Positions 50,530 through 59,246 of a DNA stretch of 64,000 bases are shown here, piece by piece; positions within the stretch are counted from its first letter, which is position 1, and the number at the start of each line of letters is the position of its first letter. A program made the translations under genes and the position numbers. The notes below the pieces were generated by a model. The model was not told the DNA's origin. It saw only the letters and a program-made list of their open reading frames with translations, and made no database searches. The DNA comes from Candidatus Dietzia intestinipullorum (lineage in GTDB: Bacteria > Actinomycetota > Actinomycetes > Mycobacteriales > Mycobacteriaceae), in NCBI GenBank assembly GCA_019119635.1, contig DWWP01000019.1, positions 1 through 64,000 on the forward strand. The letters are read 5' to 3'.

Positions 50530-52356
50530 ATGAGCCTCTCGACCATCCTGTCCCGCGCCGACCTGGACTTCCTGCTCCACGACTGGCTACGGGTCTCGGA
50601 GCTGACCGAGCGCGAGCGGTACGCCGACCACTCGCGCGAGACCATCGACGCCGTCATCGACCTCTCGGCGGAACTCGCGGAGAAGTACTTCGCCCCGCAC
50701 AACCGGCAGGCCGACCTCGTGGAACCGAAGCTCGTGGGCGAGGACGTCGAGCTCATCCCCGAGATCGGCGAGGCCCTGAGGCGGTTCGCCGACGCGGACC
50801 TCACCGGCGCGGCCCTCGACGCCGAGGTGGGCGGGATGCAGCTGCCGTACGCGGCCTACCTGGCGTGCATGGCGTGGTTCTACGCGGCCAACGTCTCCAC
50901 CGCCGCCTACCCGCTGCTGACCACCGGCAACGCCAACCTCCTGCTCGCGCACGGCAGCGACGAGCAGATCGAGAGCTACGTCCGGCCGATGATCGAGGGC
51001 CGGTTCACCGGCACCATGTGCTTGTCCGAGCCGGAGGCCGGCTCCAATCTCGCCGACATCACCACGCGCGCCGAGCCGCAGGACGACGGCACCTACCGGC
51101 TCTTCGGGCAGAAGATGTGGATCTCCGGCGGGGAGCACTCGATGGCGGAGAACATCGTCCACCTGGTGCTCGCCAAGGTCCCCGGATCGCCCGCCGGCAC
51201 CCGCGGCATCAGCCTGTTCATCGTGCCCAAGTTCCTGGTGGGCCCCGACGGCTCGCGGGGTGAGCGCAACGACATCGTGATCACCGGCCTCAACCACAAG
51301 ATGGGCTTCCGCGGCACGGTCAACACCATGCCGACGCTGGGCCAGGGGCTGCACACGCCGGGCGGGCGGGCTGGCGCGGTCGGCTACCTGGTGGGCGAGG
51401 AGAACACCGGCCTCAAGAAGATGTTCACCATGATGAACGAGGCCCGCCTCGGCGTGGGCCTGGGAGCGACCGCGCTCGGGTACACCGGCTACCTCAAGTC
51501 CCTGGACTACGCCCGGGGCCGACCGCAGGGTCGCCCGGTCGGGCAGGGCCCCGAGGCGCCGCAGGTCCCGCTCACCGGCCACGCGGACGTGCGGCGGATG
51601 CTGCTGGCGCAGAAGTCCTACGTCGAGGGCGCCCTGGCGCTGGAGCTGTTCTGCGCGAGCCTGGTCGACCACTCCACGAGCGCGCCCGCCGACGAGGCCG
51701 CGGCGGCGGCCGCCCTCCTGGACGTCCTCACGCCGATCGCCAAGTCCTGGCCGTCGCAGTGGTGCCTCAAGGCCAACGACCTGGCCATCCAGGTGCTTGG
51801 CGGGGCCGGCTACACGATCGACTACGACGTCGAGCAGCACTACCGCGACAACCGCCTCAACCCCATCCACGAGGGCACGCACGGCATCCAGGGGCAGGAC
51901 CTGCTGGGGCGCAAGGTCGTCGCCGGCGGGGGCGCCGGGCTGGGCGCGTTGACCGGGCGCATCACCGAGACCTGCGACCGGGCGGGGGAGGTCGGCGGCC
52001 CGGCCGCGGGGTTCGCGGCGACGCTGCGGCCGCGGGTGACGCGGCTGATCGAGGTGACCACGGCGCTCGCCGAGGTCGGGGCCAGCGATCCGGAGGCGTT
52101 CCTCGCCGACGCCACCGAGTACCTCGAGGCCACCGGCCACATCGTGATCGCGTGGATCTGGCTCGAGCAGGTCCTCGCACTGGGTGACCGGCTCACGGGT
52201 GGCGCCGACGGCGGGCCTGCCGACCCGTTCGCCGCCGGAAAGCTGCAGGCCGCGCGGTACTTCCTCGGCCGCGAACTGCCGACGGTCGACGCGAAGCTCG
52301 AGCTGCTGGCCTCCGGCGACCGCACCACGCTGGACATGCGCGACGACTGGTTCTGA
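50530..52356 (+). CDS. Acyl-CoA dehydrogenase (large, ~600-residue FadE5-type)
   Basis: The 608-residue protein has an acyl-CoA dehydrogenase core flanked by an N-terminal helix with SRADLDFLLHDWL and a C-terminal extra domain, as in the AidB/FadE5-like group. TMCLSEPEAGSNLADITTRA lies near residue 160 and FGQKMWISGGEHSM follows. The conserved QVLGGAGYTIDYDVEQHYRDNRLNPIHEGTHGIQ region, read in parts, contains the catalytic glutamate. FadE5 relatives in mycobacteria act on a broad range of chain lengths. TATTCT lies 7 nt before the ATG. It follows an SDR gene. Confidence 0.94.
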   Translation: MSLSTILSRADLDFLLHDWLRVSELTERERYADHSRETIDAVIDLSAELAEKYFAPHNRQADLVEPKLVGEDVELIPEIGEALRRFADADLTGAALDAEVGGMQLPYAAYLACMAWFYAANVSTAAYPLLTTGNANLLLAHGSDEQIESYVRPMIEGRFTGTMCLSEPEAGSNLADITTRAEPQDDGTYRLFGQKMWISGGEHSMAENIVHLVLAKVPGSPAGTRGISLFIVPKFLVGPDGSRGERNDIVITGLNHKMGFRGTVNTMPTLGQGLHTPGGRAGAVGYLVGEENTGLKKMFTMMNEARLGVGLGATALGYTGYLKSLDYARGRPQGRPVGQGPEAPQVPLTGHADVRRMLLAQKSYVEGALALELFCASLVDHSTSAPADEAAAAAALLDVLTPIAKSWPSQWCLKANDLAIQVLGGAGYTIDYDVEQHYRDNRLNPIHEGTHGIQGQDLLGRKVVAGGGAGLGALTGRITETCDRAGEVGGPAAGFAATLRPRVTRLIEVTTALAEVGASDPEAFLADATEYLEATGHIVIAWIWLEQVLALGDRLTGGADGGPADPFAAGKLQAARYFLGRELPTVDAKLELLASGDRTTLDMRDDWF

Positions 52357-52427
52357 CCCACCGAGGCCGGGGCCCGGCCCGACGTTCCGCACGTCGGGCC
52401 GGGCCACGCTTCCGTCCTGCCCGTCGA

Positions 52428-53108
52428 TCACACGGCGGGCATGAGTACCTCGTCCACCAGGTAGACGGTGGCGTTGGCGGTCTGGACGCCGCCGCAGACC
52501 ACGCCGGCCTCGCCGACCATCAGCTCGTCACCCGAGCCGGTCACCTCGACCTCGTCGCCGGCGAGCGTGGTGTGCGTGCCGGTGATCTCCTCGGGGCTCA
52601 TCTGCCCCTCGACCACGTGGTGCGTGAGCACCGTGGTGAGCAGCTCGGCGTCGGTGCCGAGCTGGTCCATGGTGGCCTCGTCGACCTGCTCGAAGGCCTC
52701 GTCGATCGGGGCGAAGACCGTGTACTCCCCGTTGTTGAGCGTGTCGACCAGGTCGACCTCCGGGTTCACCTCGCCCGAGACCGCCTGCACGAGCGTGGTG
52801 AGCAGCGGGTTGTTGGAAGCGGCGGTGGCGACCGGCTCCTGCGCCATGCCGTCCACCGAGCCGGGGCCCTCCGGATTGGCCTCGGCGTACTCGGAGCAGC
52901 CCGCGCCGACCATCATCCCGGCGGGATCGGCCATCGCCTCACCGGTCTCGGACGACGGCGAGGACTCCATCTCCGAGGAGGTCATCGGGGCGGAGGTCTC
53001 CTCGGACTCCATCCCGCCGTCGTCGGTCGCACAGCCGGCCAGCACGAGGCCGCTCACCGCGGCGGCCGCCGCAGCCGATGCCACGCGTCGTGAGATGTTG
53101 ATGCCCAT
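52428..53108 (-). CDS. Fasciclin-domain lipoprotein (MPT70/MPT83-like)
   Basis: The 226-residue surface lipoprotein has a signal ending in the lipobox LVLAGC at about residue 25. A Ser/Glu/Met-rich spacer leads to a fasciclin (FAS1) domain with [27 protein letters not shown] and [14 protein letters not shown]. The C-terminus has [13 protein letters not shown]. The paired cysteines match MPT70/83, which in M. tuberculosis are produced under SigK control. Here a SigK-like promoter motif lies upstream and sigK itself is divergent and close by. AAGGA is the Shine-Dalgarno. Confidence 0.93.
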   Translation of the reverse strand: MGINISRRVASAAAAAAVSGLVLAGCATDDGGMESEETSAPMTSSEMESSPSSETGEAMADPAGMMVGAGCSEYAEANPEGPGSVDGMAQEPVATAASNNPLLTTLVQAVSGEVNPEVDLVDTLNNGEYTVFAPIDEAFEQVDEATMDQLGTDAELLTTVLTHHVVEGQMSPEEITGTHTTLAGDEVEVTGSGDELMVGEAGVVCGGVQTANATVYLVDEVLMPAV

Positions 53109-53151
53109 TGTCTTGGTCCTTTCGACGAGCCTGTGTACTGGGTCACCGGTT

Positions 53152-53178
53152 GTTCGGCGCGATCCGCCGCCCGGATGG
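53152..53178 (-). promoter_or_regulatory. Candidate SigK promoter for the fasciclin lipoprotein gene
   Basis: On the minus strand CCATCC (53178-53173) and CCGAAC (53157-53152) are spaced by exactly 15 nt. This matches the SigK-type promoter pattern of M. tuberculosis mpt70/mpt83 as I remember it (CCATCC and CCGAAT-like boxes). The predicted start would leave a leader of about 37 nt. Confidence 0.65.
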
Positions 53179-53249
53179 GTCCGATGCCGGACCGACCGCG
53201 AATCCGCTCCGCCACCGGTCCGGCGGGCGCCCCGCTCCGAATCCCTGGC

Positions 53250-54881
53250 ATGGACACCAGCACGCAGACCGCTCCCTCCCCGGGCCGCAGCATCGGCCGG
53301 ACCGTCGCGCGCGCCGTGGCCGGGGTCCTCACGTCGGGAGTGGTCCTGGCGGTGGGGCACGCGCTCGCCGGGCTGATCGACACCGGGTCCTCACCGTTCC
53401 TGGCCGTGGCGGACTCGGTGGTGGACCGCTCCCCCGCGGCCGTACGCGAGGCCACCATCGACGCGCTGGGCACGGCGGACAAGCCCGCCCTGCTCCTCGG
53501 CCTGGCCGTCATCCTCCTGCTGCTCGGGGCCGTCACCGGCCTCGTGGAACGCCGCGGGCGGCCGCTGGGCAGCCTCGTCGTCGTCGTACTCGGCCTGGTG
53601 GGGACGCTCGCCGCGCTCACCCGGCCCGCCGCCTCGCCCACCTGGGCGCTGCCCACCGTCCTCGGGACGGTGGCCGGGGTGGTGGCCCTCCGCCTGCTCA
53701 CCGGCGCGCTGTTCCCGGCCCCCGCCACGAGAGGTGGCGACGGGAACGACGACAACGACGGCAACAACAGAGCCCACGACCCCGACGCCGCGGAGGTCCC
53801 GGGCCCGGACCGGCGGCGGTTCCTCGCCCTGGCCGGTTCGGCGGTGGCCGTGATCGCGGTGGCCGGCGCGACCGGGGCAGCCCTCGGCCGCCGCGCCGCC
53901 GACGTGATCACCGAGCGCACCGACCTCCAGCTGCCCGAGGTCCTCACCCGCAACCGGGCCGCTCCCGTGCCCGCCGCGGTCACCCCCGACGTCCCCGGGG
54001 TGACGCCGTTCCTCACCCGCAACGACGAGTTCTACCGGATCGACACGGCCCTGCGCGTGCCGGCAGTGACGAGCAAGGACTGGCGGCTGCGCATCCACGG
54101 GATGGTCGAGCACGAGATCGAACTCGACTGGGACGCCCTTCTGGAGCGCGAGGCCGACGAGCGGATCATCACGCTGACCTGCGTGTCCAACGAGGTCGGC
54201 GGCGATCTGGTGGGGACCGCGACGTGGACCGGGTTCCCGATCGCGGACCTGCTCGCCGCGGCCGGCCCGCTGCCCGACGCCGACATGCTGCTGTCGACCT
54301 CGGCGGACGGCTGGACCGCCGGCACCCCCCTGGAAGCGCTCACCGACGGCCGCGACGCCCTGCTCGCGGTGGGGATGAACGGGGAGCCGCTGCCGCTCGA
54401 GCACGGTTACCCCGTCCGGCAGGTGGTCCCCGGCCTCTTCGGCTACGTCTCCGCCACCAAGTGGGTGGTGGACTGGGAGGTCACGCGGTTCGACCGGGCG
54501 AGCGCGTACTGGACCGACCGCGGCTGGGGCGAGCGCGGCCCCATCCGCACGGCGAGCCGCATCGACCGGCCGGCGCCGCTGGCGCGCCTGACGCCCGGCC
54601 CGCAGGTGATCGCCGGGACGGCCTGGGCGCAGCGGCGCGGCATCGACCGGGTGGAGGTACGGGTCGACGACGGCCCCTGGCAGGACGCGGCGCTGGCCGA
54701 CGAGTACTCGATCGACACCTGGCGCATGTGGTCGTGGACGTGGGACGCCCCGCCGGGACTGCACACCCTGCATGTCCGGGCAACCGACGGCACCGGCGAG
54801 ACACAGACCGAGACCCGCAGGGGCACGGTCCCCGACGGGGCCACCGGCTGGCACAGCCGCACCTTCCGGGTGTCCGCGTGA
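53250..54881 (+). CDS. Membrane-bound molybdopterin-dependent oxidoreductase (sulfite oxidase/YedY-like)
   Basis: The 543-residue protein has four or five membrane helices in residues 18-150 and a Tat-like [17 protein letters not shown] segment near residue 190. An extracytoplasmic sulfite-oxidase-type molybdenum domain follows, with the Mo-ligand cysteine in [12 protein letters not shown] and [14 protein letters not shown]-terminal Ig-like dimerisation domain completes it ([14 protein letters not shown]). Homologues occur in mycobacteria as Rv0218-like proteins. I choose the ATG at 53250, with CCGAAT 7 nt upstream as a possible -10. The gene is first in an operon with sigK and rskA. Confidence 0.9.
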   Translation: MDTSTQTAPSPGRSIGRTVARAVAGVLTSGVVLAVGHALAGLIDTGSSPFLAVADSVVDRSPAAVREATIDALGTADKPALLLGLAVILLLLGAVTGLVERRGRPLGSLVVVVLGLVGTLAALTRPAASPTWALPTVLGTVAGVVALRLLTGALFPAPATRGGDGNDDNDGNNRAHDPDAAEVPGPDRRRFLALAGSAVAVIAVAGATGAALGRRAADVITERTDLQLPEVLTRNRAAPVPAAVTPDVPGVTPFLTRNDEFYRIDTALRVPAVTSKDWRLRIHGMVEHEIELDWDALLEREADERIITLTCVSNEVGGDLVGTATWTGFPIADLLAAAGPLPDADMLLSTSADGWTAGTPLEALTDGRDALLAVGMNGEPLPLEHGYPVRQVVPGLFGYVSATKWVVDWEVTRFDRASAYWTDRGWGERGPIRTASRIDRPAPLARLTPGPQVIAGTAWAQRRGIDRVEVRVDDGPWQDAALADEYSIDTWRMWSWTWDAPPGLHTLHVRATDGTGETQTETRRGTVPDGATGWHSRTFRVSA

Positions 54882-55525
54882 TGACCATGCTCCGGACGCC
54901 GCCGGGGGCCGATGCCTCTAGGATGAGCGTCGTGCCCGAGCCCTCCGCCCCCGCGACGCCCGATCCGGCGCGGCTGCTGGAACTCTCGGCCGCCGGTGAC
55001 CTCGACGCGTTCGCCCGCTTCTACGACCTGATGGCCCCGCGTGCCCACGGCCTCGCGCTACGGGTCCTGCGGGACCCCGGGTACGCGGAGGAGACCGTGC
55101 AGGAGGTGTTCCTCCAGGTCTGGCGGCAGGCGTCGGGCTACACGCCCTCGCTCGGGTCGGCGCACTCGTGGGTCCTCACGATCACCCACCGACGCGCCGT
55201 GGACCGGGTCCGGTCCGAGAGCTCCTCCGCCCGCCGTGACGAGGCCGATGCCGTCGCGGGCCTGTCAGACACGCGGGACCGCCAGCCGGACGTGTCCGAG
55301 CAGGTCGTCGACGACCTCTCGCGCGCCGAGGACGCCGCAGAGGTGCGACGCTGCCTGGAAGAACTCACCGGGAACCAGCGCCAGTCCATCGAAATGGCCT
55401 ATTTCACCGGACTGACCTACCGTGAGGTCGCCGACCAACTCGGGTCGGCACTCCCCACCATCAAGTCCCGGATCCGCGACGGGCTCCGTCGACTCAAGAA
55501 CTGCCTGGGAGGTGAGCGGGCATGA
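54881..55525 (+). CDS. sigK: ECF sigma factor SigK
   Basis: The 214-residue ECF sigma has region 2 (DAFARFYDLMAPRAHGLALRVLRDPGYAEETVQEVFLQVW, read in parts) and region 4 (LTGNQRQSIEMAYFTGLTYREVADQLGSALPTIKSRIRDGL). It is the ECF19 type paired with an RskA anti-sigma factor. In M. tuberculosis SigK drives mpt70/mpt83 and its own operon. The ATG at 54881 overlaps the upstream TGA; an ATG at 54923 would give the more typical length. Its stop overlaps the rskA ATG (ATGA), so it is translationally coupled to its inhibitor. Confidence 0.93.
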   Translation: MTMLRTPPGADASRMSVVPEPSAPATPDPARLLELSAAGDLDAFARFYDLMAPRAHGLALRVLRDPGYAEETVQEVFLQVWRQASGYTPSLGSAHSWVLTITHRRAVDRVRSESSSARRDEADAVAGLSDTRDRQPDVSEQVVDDLSRAEDAAEVRRCLEELTGNQRQSIEMAYFTGLTYREVADQLGSALPTIKSRIRDGLRRLKNCLGGERA

Positions 55526-56412
55526 CCGGGCACCACGACCATCCGGAGTCCGCCGGCTCCGTGCACCCCGAGGATCTGGACCTGTACGCCCTCGACGCCC
55601 TGCCGGTCTCCGAGAGCGACGCCGTCGAGGACGCATTGGTCTCCGCCTCCCTCGAGCAGCAGGAGTCCATGCGCGCGCACATCACCTCGACGCGGGAGAT
55701 CGCCGCCGAGCTCGTCGCGGACGCGGGGATCGACGTGCCGCCGCCCCCTGCCCTGCGCGCCCGCGTGCTCGACCTCGCCGCCGCGGAACGCCGGCGGCGG
55801 GGTGCCGGGACCGATTCCGGGGACCGCCGGCCCGGAGCCGGGGCCGACGACCCGCCGGACGACGGGGCCGGTGCCGACACCGCGGGCGTCACCGACCTCT
55901 CGGGCGAGCGCGAACGCAGGCGCCCGCCGATGCGCAGGGTCGTCGCGGCCGCGGCGGCCGCCGTCGTCCTCCTGGCGGGCGGGGTGCTGATCGGGCGGAT
56001 GACCGACGGCGCCGGCACCGGGGAGCAGCCGCCGGTGGCCGAGCCGCCCGCCCCGACCATGCCCGAGCCGGTGTCGGACCTGCTGTCCGCGACGGACCTC
56101 GAGGTCTCCCGTGGCGAGGTGACGGGCGCCGGCGGTGCGACCGTGCTCGCCTCGCGCTCGGTCGACATGGCGGTCATCACGATGGCCGGGCTGCCGGACC
56201 CCGGTCAGGGTCGCGCCTACCAGCTCTGGCTGATGGGCCCGGACCACGACCCGATCCCCTCGGGCACGATGGAATCCGGTGACGTCGGCCCGACCGCCTC
56301 GGCGCGGGTGGAGGGCATCGCCGACTCCGCGCAGATCGGGCTCACGGAGGAGCCTGCCGGTGGCTCTCCCGCCCCGACCGGCGACGTCCTGCTCGCGCTC
56401 GACCTGGCCTGA
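55522..56412 (+). CDS. rskA: Anti-sigma-K factor RskA
   Basis: The 296-residue single-pass protein has an N-terminal anti-sigma domain with HPEDLDLYALDALPVSESDAVEDAL, read in parts. A Pro/Gly/Asp-rich cytosolic linker precedes the membrane helix near residues 140-163 (VVAAAAAAVVLLAGGVLIG). The C-terminal extracytoplasmic domain has GRAYQLWLMGPDHDPIPSGTM, the anti-sigma-K C-domain pattern. It binds SigK and is presumably cleaved by regulated intramembrane proteolysis after a redox or envelope signal. The linker is longer than in the mycobacterial protein. Confidence 0.93.
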   Translation: MTGHHDHPESAGSVHPEDLDLYALDALPVSESDAVEDALVSASLEQQESMRAHITSTREIAAELVADAGIDVPPPPALRARVLDLAAAERRRRGAGTDSGDRRPGAGADDPPDDGAGADTAGVTDLSGERERRRPPMRRVVAAAAAAVVLLAGGVLIGRMTDGAGTGEQPPVAEPPAPTMPEPVSDLLSATDLEVSRGEVTGAGGATVLASRSVDMAVITMAGLPDPGQGRAYQLWLMGPDHDPIPSGTMESGDVGPTASARVEGIADSAQIGLTEEPAGGSPAPTGDVLLALDLA

Positions 56413-56445
56413 GCCGGGGGCCGGGTCAGGCCGCGCGGCTCGGGC

Positions 56446-57729
56446 TCAGGCCCACCACCACGGCCGCAGCGCGATGTCCCAGGTCTGGCGTTCGCCGAGC
56501 TTGACCGCGAGGATCTGGTGCAGCTGGATCTTGTTGTGCTCGAACCCGTACTGGCAGGCGCCCATGTAGAGGCCCCACAGCCGGGCCTTGGACTCGCCGA
56601 CCTCCTCGACCGCCTCGTCCCAGTGGTCGACGAGGTTGGCACACCAGTCGCGCAGCGTGAGCGCGTAGTGGGGGCGCAGGTTCTCCTCGTGGATCACCTC
56701 GAACCCGGCGTTCTCGGCCTCGAGGTGCACGGTGCCGGCACCCGCCAGTTCGCCGTCCGGGAAGACGTAGCGGTCGATAAAAGCGCCGGCCTTGACGGTC
56801 TTGGAGTTGTCCGGGCGGGTGATGCAGTGGTTGAGAAGCCGCCCGCCCGGCCGCAGGTAGCTCTCCAACTGCGTGAAGTAGTCGTGGTAGTTCCGGCGAC
56901 CGATGTGCTCGGTCATGCCGATCGAGCTGACGGCGTCGAACTCGCGCTCGGGGACGTCGCGGTAGTCCTGCAGCCGCACCTCGGCGAGGTCGCCCAGCCC
57001 GTCGGCGGCGATCCCCTCGCGCGCCCAGTCGGCCTGCTCCCTGGACAGGGTCACGCCGATCACGCGCACGCCCCGGCTCGCCGCGTAGCGGACCATGCCG
57101 CCCCAGCCGCAGCCCACGTCGAGCAGTCGGTCCCCGGGTTCGAGGCCGAGCTTGTCAAAGACGAGGCGGTACTTGTTCTCCTGCGCGGCCTCGAGCGAGG
57201 CGTCGGCGTCCGGGTAGGCGGCGCAGGTGTATGTCATAGACGGCCCGAGCACCCACGAGTAGAAGAGGTTGGAGACGTCGTAGTGGTAGCTGACCGCCTG
57301 CGAGTCCCGCTCCTTGGAGTGCCGGCGCAGGCCGCCGTTGACCAGGCGTCGCCACGGCGGCACGACCTCCATCTCGGGCGTGGGCAGCAACTTGACGTTC
57401 TCGATGCCGATGGAGCGGGCGATGCGCGCCATGGTCCGGACGTCGGGGGTGCGGGTCATGGACTTGCGGAACAGTTCGAGGGCGCCGAACACGTCGCGCG
57501 GGGCCCCTGGGTGCACGCCGAGGACCTCGAGTTCGCCCATCAGGTAGGCGCGCGCCAGGCCGAGGTCGCCGGGCGCGGTGACGAAGTACTGCAGGGCCTT
57601 CTCGGACTTCAGGCGCAGTTCGAGCGGGCTGTCCGCGGGGCCGACCGCGGAGCCGTCGTATGCGGTGATCCGCAGGGGCGGCTCGCCGGTCGCGAACGCC
57701 TCGATCATCTCGCCGATCGTCATCGTCAT
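56446..57729 (-). CDS. tmsB: SAM-dependent fatty-acid methyltransferase of tuberculostearic acid synthesis
   Basis: The 427-residue cyclopropane-fatty-acid-synthase family enzyme has SYHYDVSNLFYSWVLGPSMTYTCA (substrate block) and LLDVGCGWGGMVRYAA (SAM motif I). SSIGMTEHIG and EAENAGFEVIHEENLRPHYALTL follow, all read in parts. It resembles UfaA1/BfaB/TmsB, which methylates oleoyl-phospholipid at C10. The upstream gene encodes the matching FAD reductase, overlapping it by ATGA. Together they would make 10-methylstearic (tuberculostearic) acid in membrane lipids. The start is the first of two close ATG codons. The operon converges on rskA with 33 bp between stops. Confidence 0.9.
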   Translation of the reverse strand: MTMTIGEMIEAFATGEPPLRITAYDGSAVGPADSPLELRLKSEKALQYFVTAPGDLGLARAYLMGELEVLGVHPGAPRDVFGALELFRKSMTRTPDVRTMARIARSIGIENVKLLPTPEMEVVPPWRRLVNGGLRRHSKERDSQAVSYHYDVSNLFYSWVLGPSMTYTCAAYPDADASLEAAQENKYRLVFDKLGLEPGDRLLDVGCGWGGMVRYAASRGVRVIGVTLSREQADWAREGIAADGLGDLAEVRLQDYRDVPEREFDAVSSIGMTEHIGRRNYHDYFTQLESYLRPGGRLLNHCITRPDNSKTVKAGAFIDRYVFPDGELAGAGTVHLEAENAGFEVIHEENLRPHYALTLRDWCANLVDHWDEAVEEVGESKARLWGLYMGACQYGFEHNKIQLHQILAVKLGERQTWDIALRPWWWA

Positions 57730-59198
57730 CGTGCGCCAACCGCCTTCTCGTACAGTGTCGCGAACCGCTCGTCGGGGTCGAACTCGGCCTTGAGCCGTGC
57801 CGCGTGCTCGCCACCGTAGAGCTGCGCGAACTCCTCGCGTGAGTAGAAGACCTCCGAGTACAGGGACTTGTGCCCGCCGAGCCGGGAGACCTCGGTCTCG
57901 ATGAGCCGGTTCCACGCCCCCTCGGCCATGCCGTCCTCTATGGGTGCAGAGGACCAGAAGCCGATGTTGACGTAGGTGGTGTCCGGCTCCAGTGGGTAGA
58001 GGGGCCAGGGGCGGTCCGATTCCGAGCCGAGGCCCCGCGCGGGGGCGGACTCCCGGAGCCGCAGCGGGCAGACCCACACCGGTTCGATGGGCAGTTCGCG
58101 CAGGAACCAGTCGAGGAACTCGGCGGTGCGGTCGATGGTCACCTCGACGTCCTGCACCACCCGCTCTCGCGGGCCCTCCCCCTTGAGGGCGCCGATCTTG
58201 TTGCCGAGGTCGTAGCGGTGGTCGAGCCCGATGATCTTCCAGTACGCCGACGACCGGAGCAGCTGCTGCGGCCAGAGGCGCCGGATGCGCGGGTTCTGCA
58301 CACCGAACGCCCGCGAGCACCAGAACCAGTCGGTGTCCCAGCGCCAGAGGTAGTCGCGGATCGTGAGCCGGTCGCGCTCGACGGACCCGGCGGGGCCGCC
58401 GTGCTGGAGGGAGCGGTAGTAGATCGCCTGCTTGTCGGTCACGCCGCTGTAGTCGGAGACGGGGCCGGGCTCGTCGGTGCGCCGCCCCAGGCAGAGGTAC
58501 GCCTCGTCTGCGGAGAAGACGACGCCGTCCAGGAAATCCACCACCTCGTCGTCGTACTCCCCCCGGTCGACGATCCGCGCCATCCCCTCCGTGAGCGCGG
58601 TGAGGGAGTCGAACCGGACGTGCCGCAGTTCCACGTAGCGCTGCACCGGCTCGAGGGCGATGCGCAGGCGCACCGCGTAGCCGAGCGAACCGTAGGAGTT
58701 GGGGAAGCCGCGCATGAGTGCCTGCTCGCGCTCGGTGCCGTCGGGCCGGGCGGTGACGATCTCCCCGGTGCCGGTGAGCACATCCATCTCGAGCACCGAC
58801 TCGTGCGGCAGGCCGAGGCGGAACGACGAGGACTCGATCCCGAGGCCTGTGACGGCCCCACCGAGGGTGATGGTCTTGAGCTGCGGGACCACGTACGGCA
58901 TCAACCCGTACGGCAGTGTGGCGTCCACCAGGTCCTCGTACGTGCACATGCCCTGCACGTCGGCGGTACGGGCGTCGGGGTCCACGGAGACCACGCCGGT
59001 CAGGCCGGTGGTGTCCAGTCCGTGGGACGACGACGAGGTGCGCGGGCGGAAGAGGTTGGACGTGCGCTTGGCCAGCCGGACCGGCTCTCCCGGCGGGACC
59101 TCGTCGAAACTGCGGAGCAGCCTCTCGACGCCTTCCTCGTGCTGTGCGCGACCCACTTCGAGCGGCCCGTACCGACGGGCGTCAACGTCCAATCCCAT
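57726..59198 (-). CDS. tmsA: FAD-dependent oxidoreductase of tuberculostearic acid synthesis
   Basis: The 490-residue FAD-linked oxidase has FAD_binding_4 features: the histidine region SSSSHGLDTTGLTGVVSVDP, TITLGGAVTGLGIESSSFRLGL and GFPNSYGSLGYAVRLRI. This is the BfaA/TmsA type (Rv0449c-like), which reduces the 10-methylene intermediate made by TmsB to the 10-methyl branch using NADPH. The tmsA-tmsB order and overlap are as in other mycolata. TAGGAT 7 nt before the ATG at 59198 favours this over the start at 59207. A separate tmsC gene is not present here. Confidence 0.9.
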   Translation of the reverse strand: MGLDVDARRYGPLEVGRAQHEEGVERLLRSFDEVPPGEPVRLAKRTSNLFRPRTSSSSHGLDTTGLTGVVSVDPDARTADVQGMCTYEDLVDATLPYGLMPYVVPQLKTITLGGAVTGLGIESSSFRLGLPHESVLEMDVLTGTGEIVTARPDGTEREQALMRGFPNSYGSLGYAVRLRIALEPVQRYVELRHVRFDSLTALTEGMARIVDRGEYDDEVVDFLDGVVFSADEAYLCLGRRTDEPGPVSDYSGVTDKQAIYYRSLQHGGPAGSVERDRLTIRDYLWRWDTDWFWCSRAFGVQNPRIRRLWPQQLLRSSAYWKIIGLDHRYDLGNKIGALKGEGPRERVVQDVEVTIDRTAEFLDWFLRELPIEPVWVCPLRLRESAPARGLGSESDRPWPLYPLEPDTTYVNIGFWSSAPIEDGMAEGAWNRLIETEVSRLGGHKSLYSEVFYSREEFAQLYGGEHAARLKAEFDPDERFATLYEKAVGAR

Positions 59199-59246
59199 GA
59201 CGTCCATCCTAAGGCGCCGCCGAATTCCCCGTCGGCCGACCGCCGC

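Noticed and set aside
59200-59240. CCATCC and CCGAAT boxes on the plus strand upstream of tmsA as a second SigK promoter
   Set aside because: The two boxes are spaced by 10 nt instead of about 15 and point away from tmsA, so they look coincidental.
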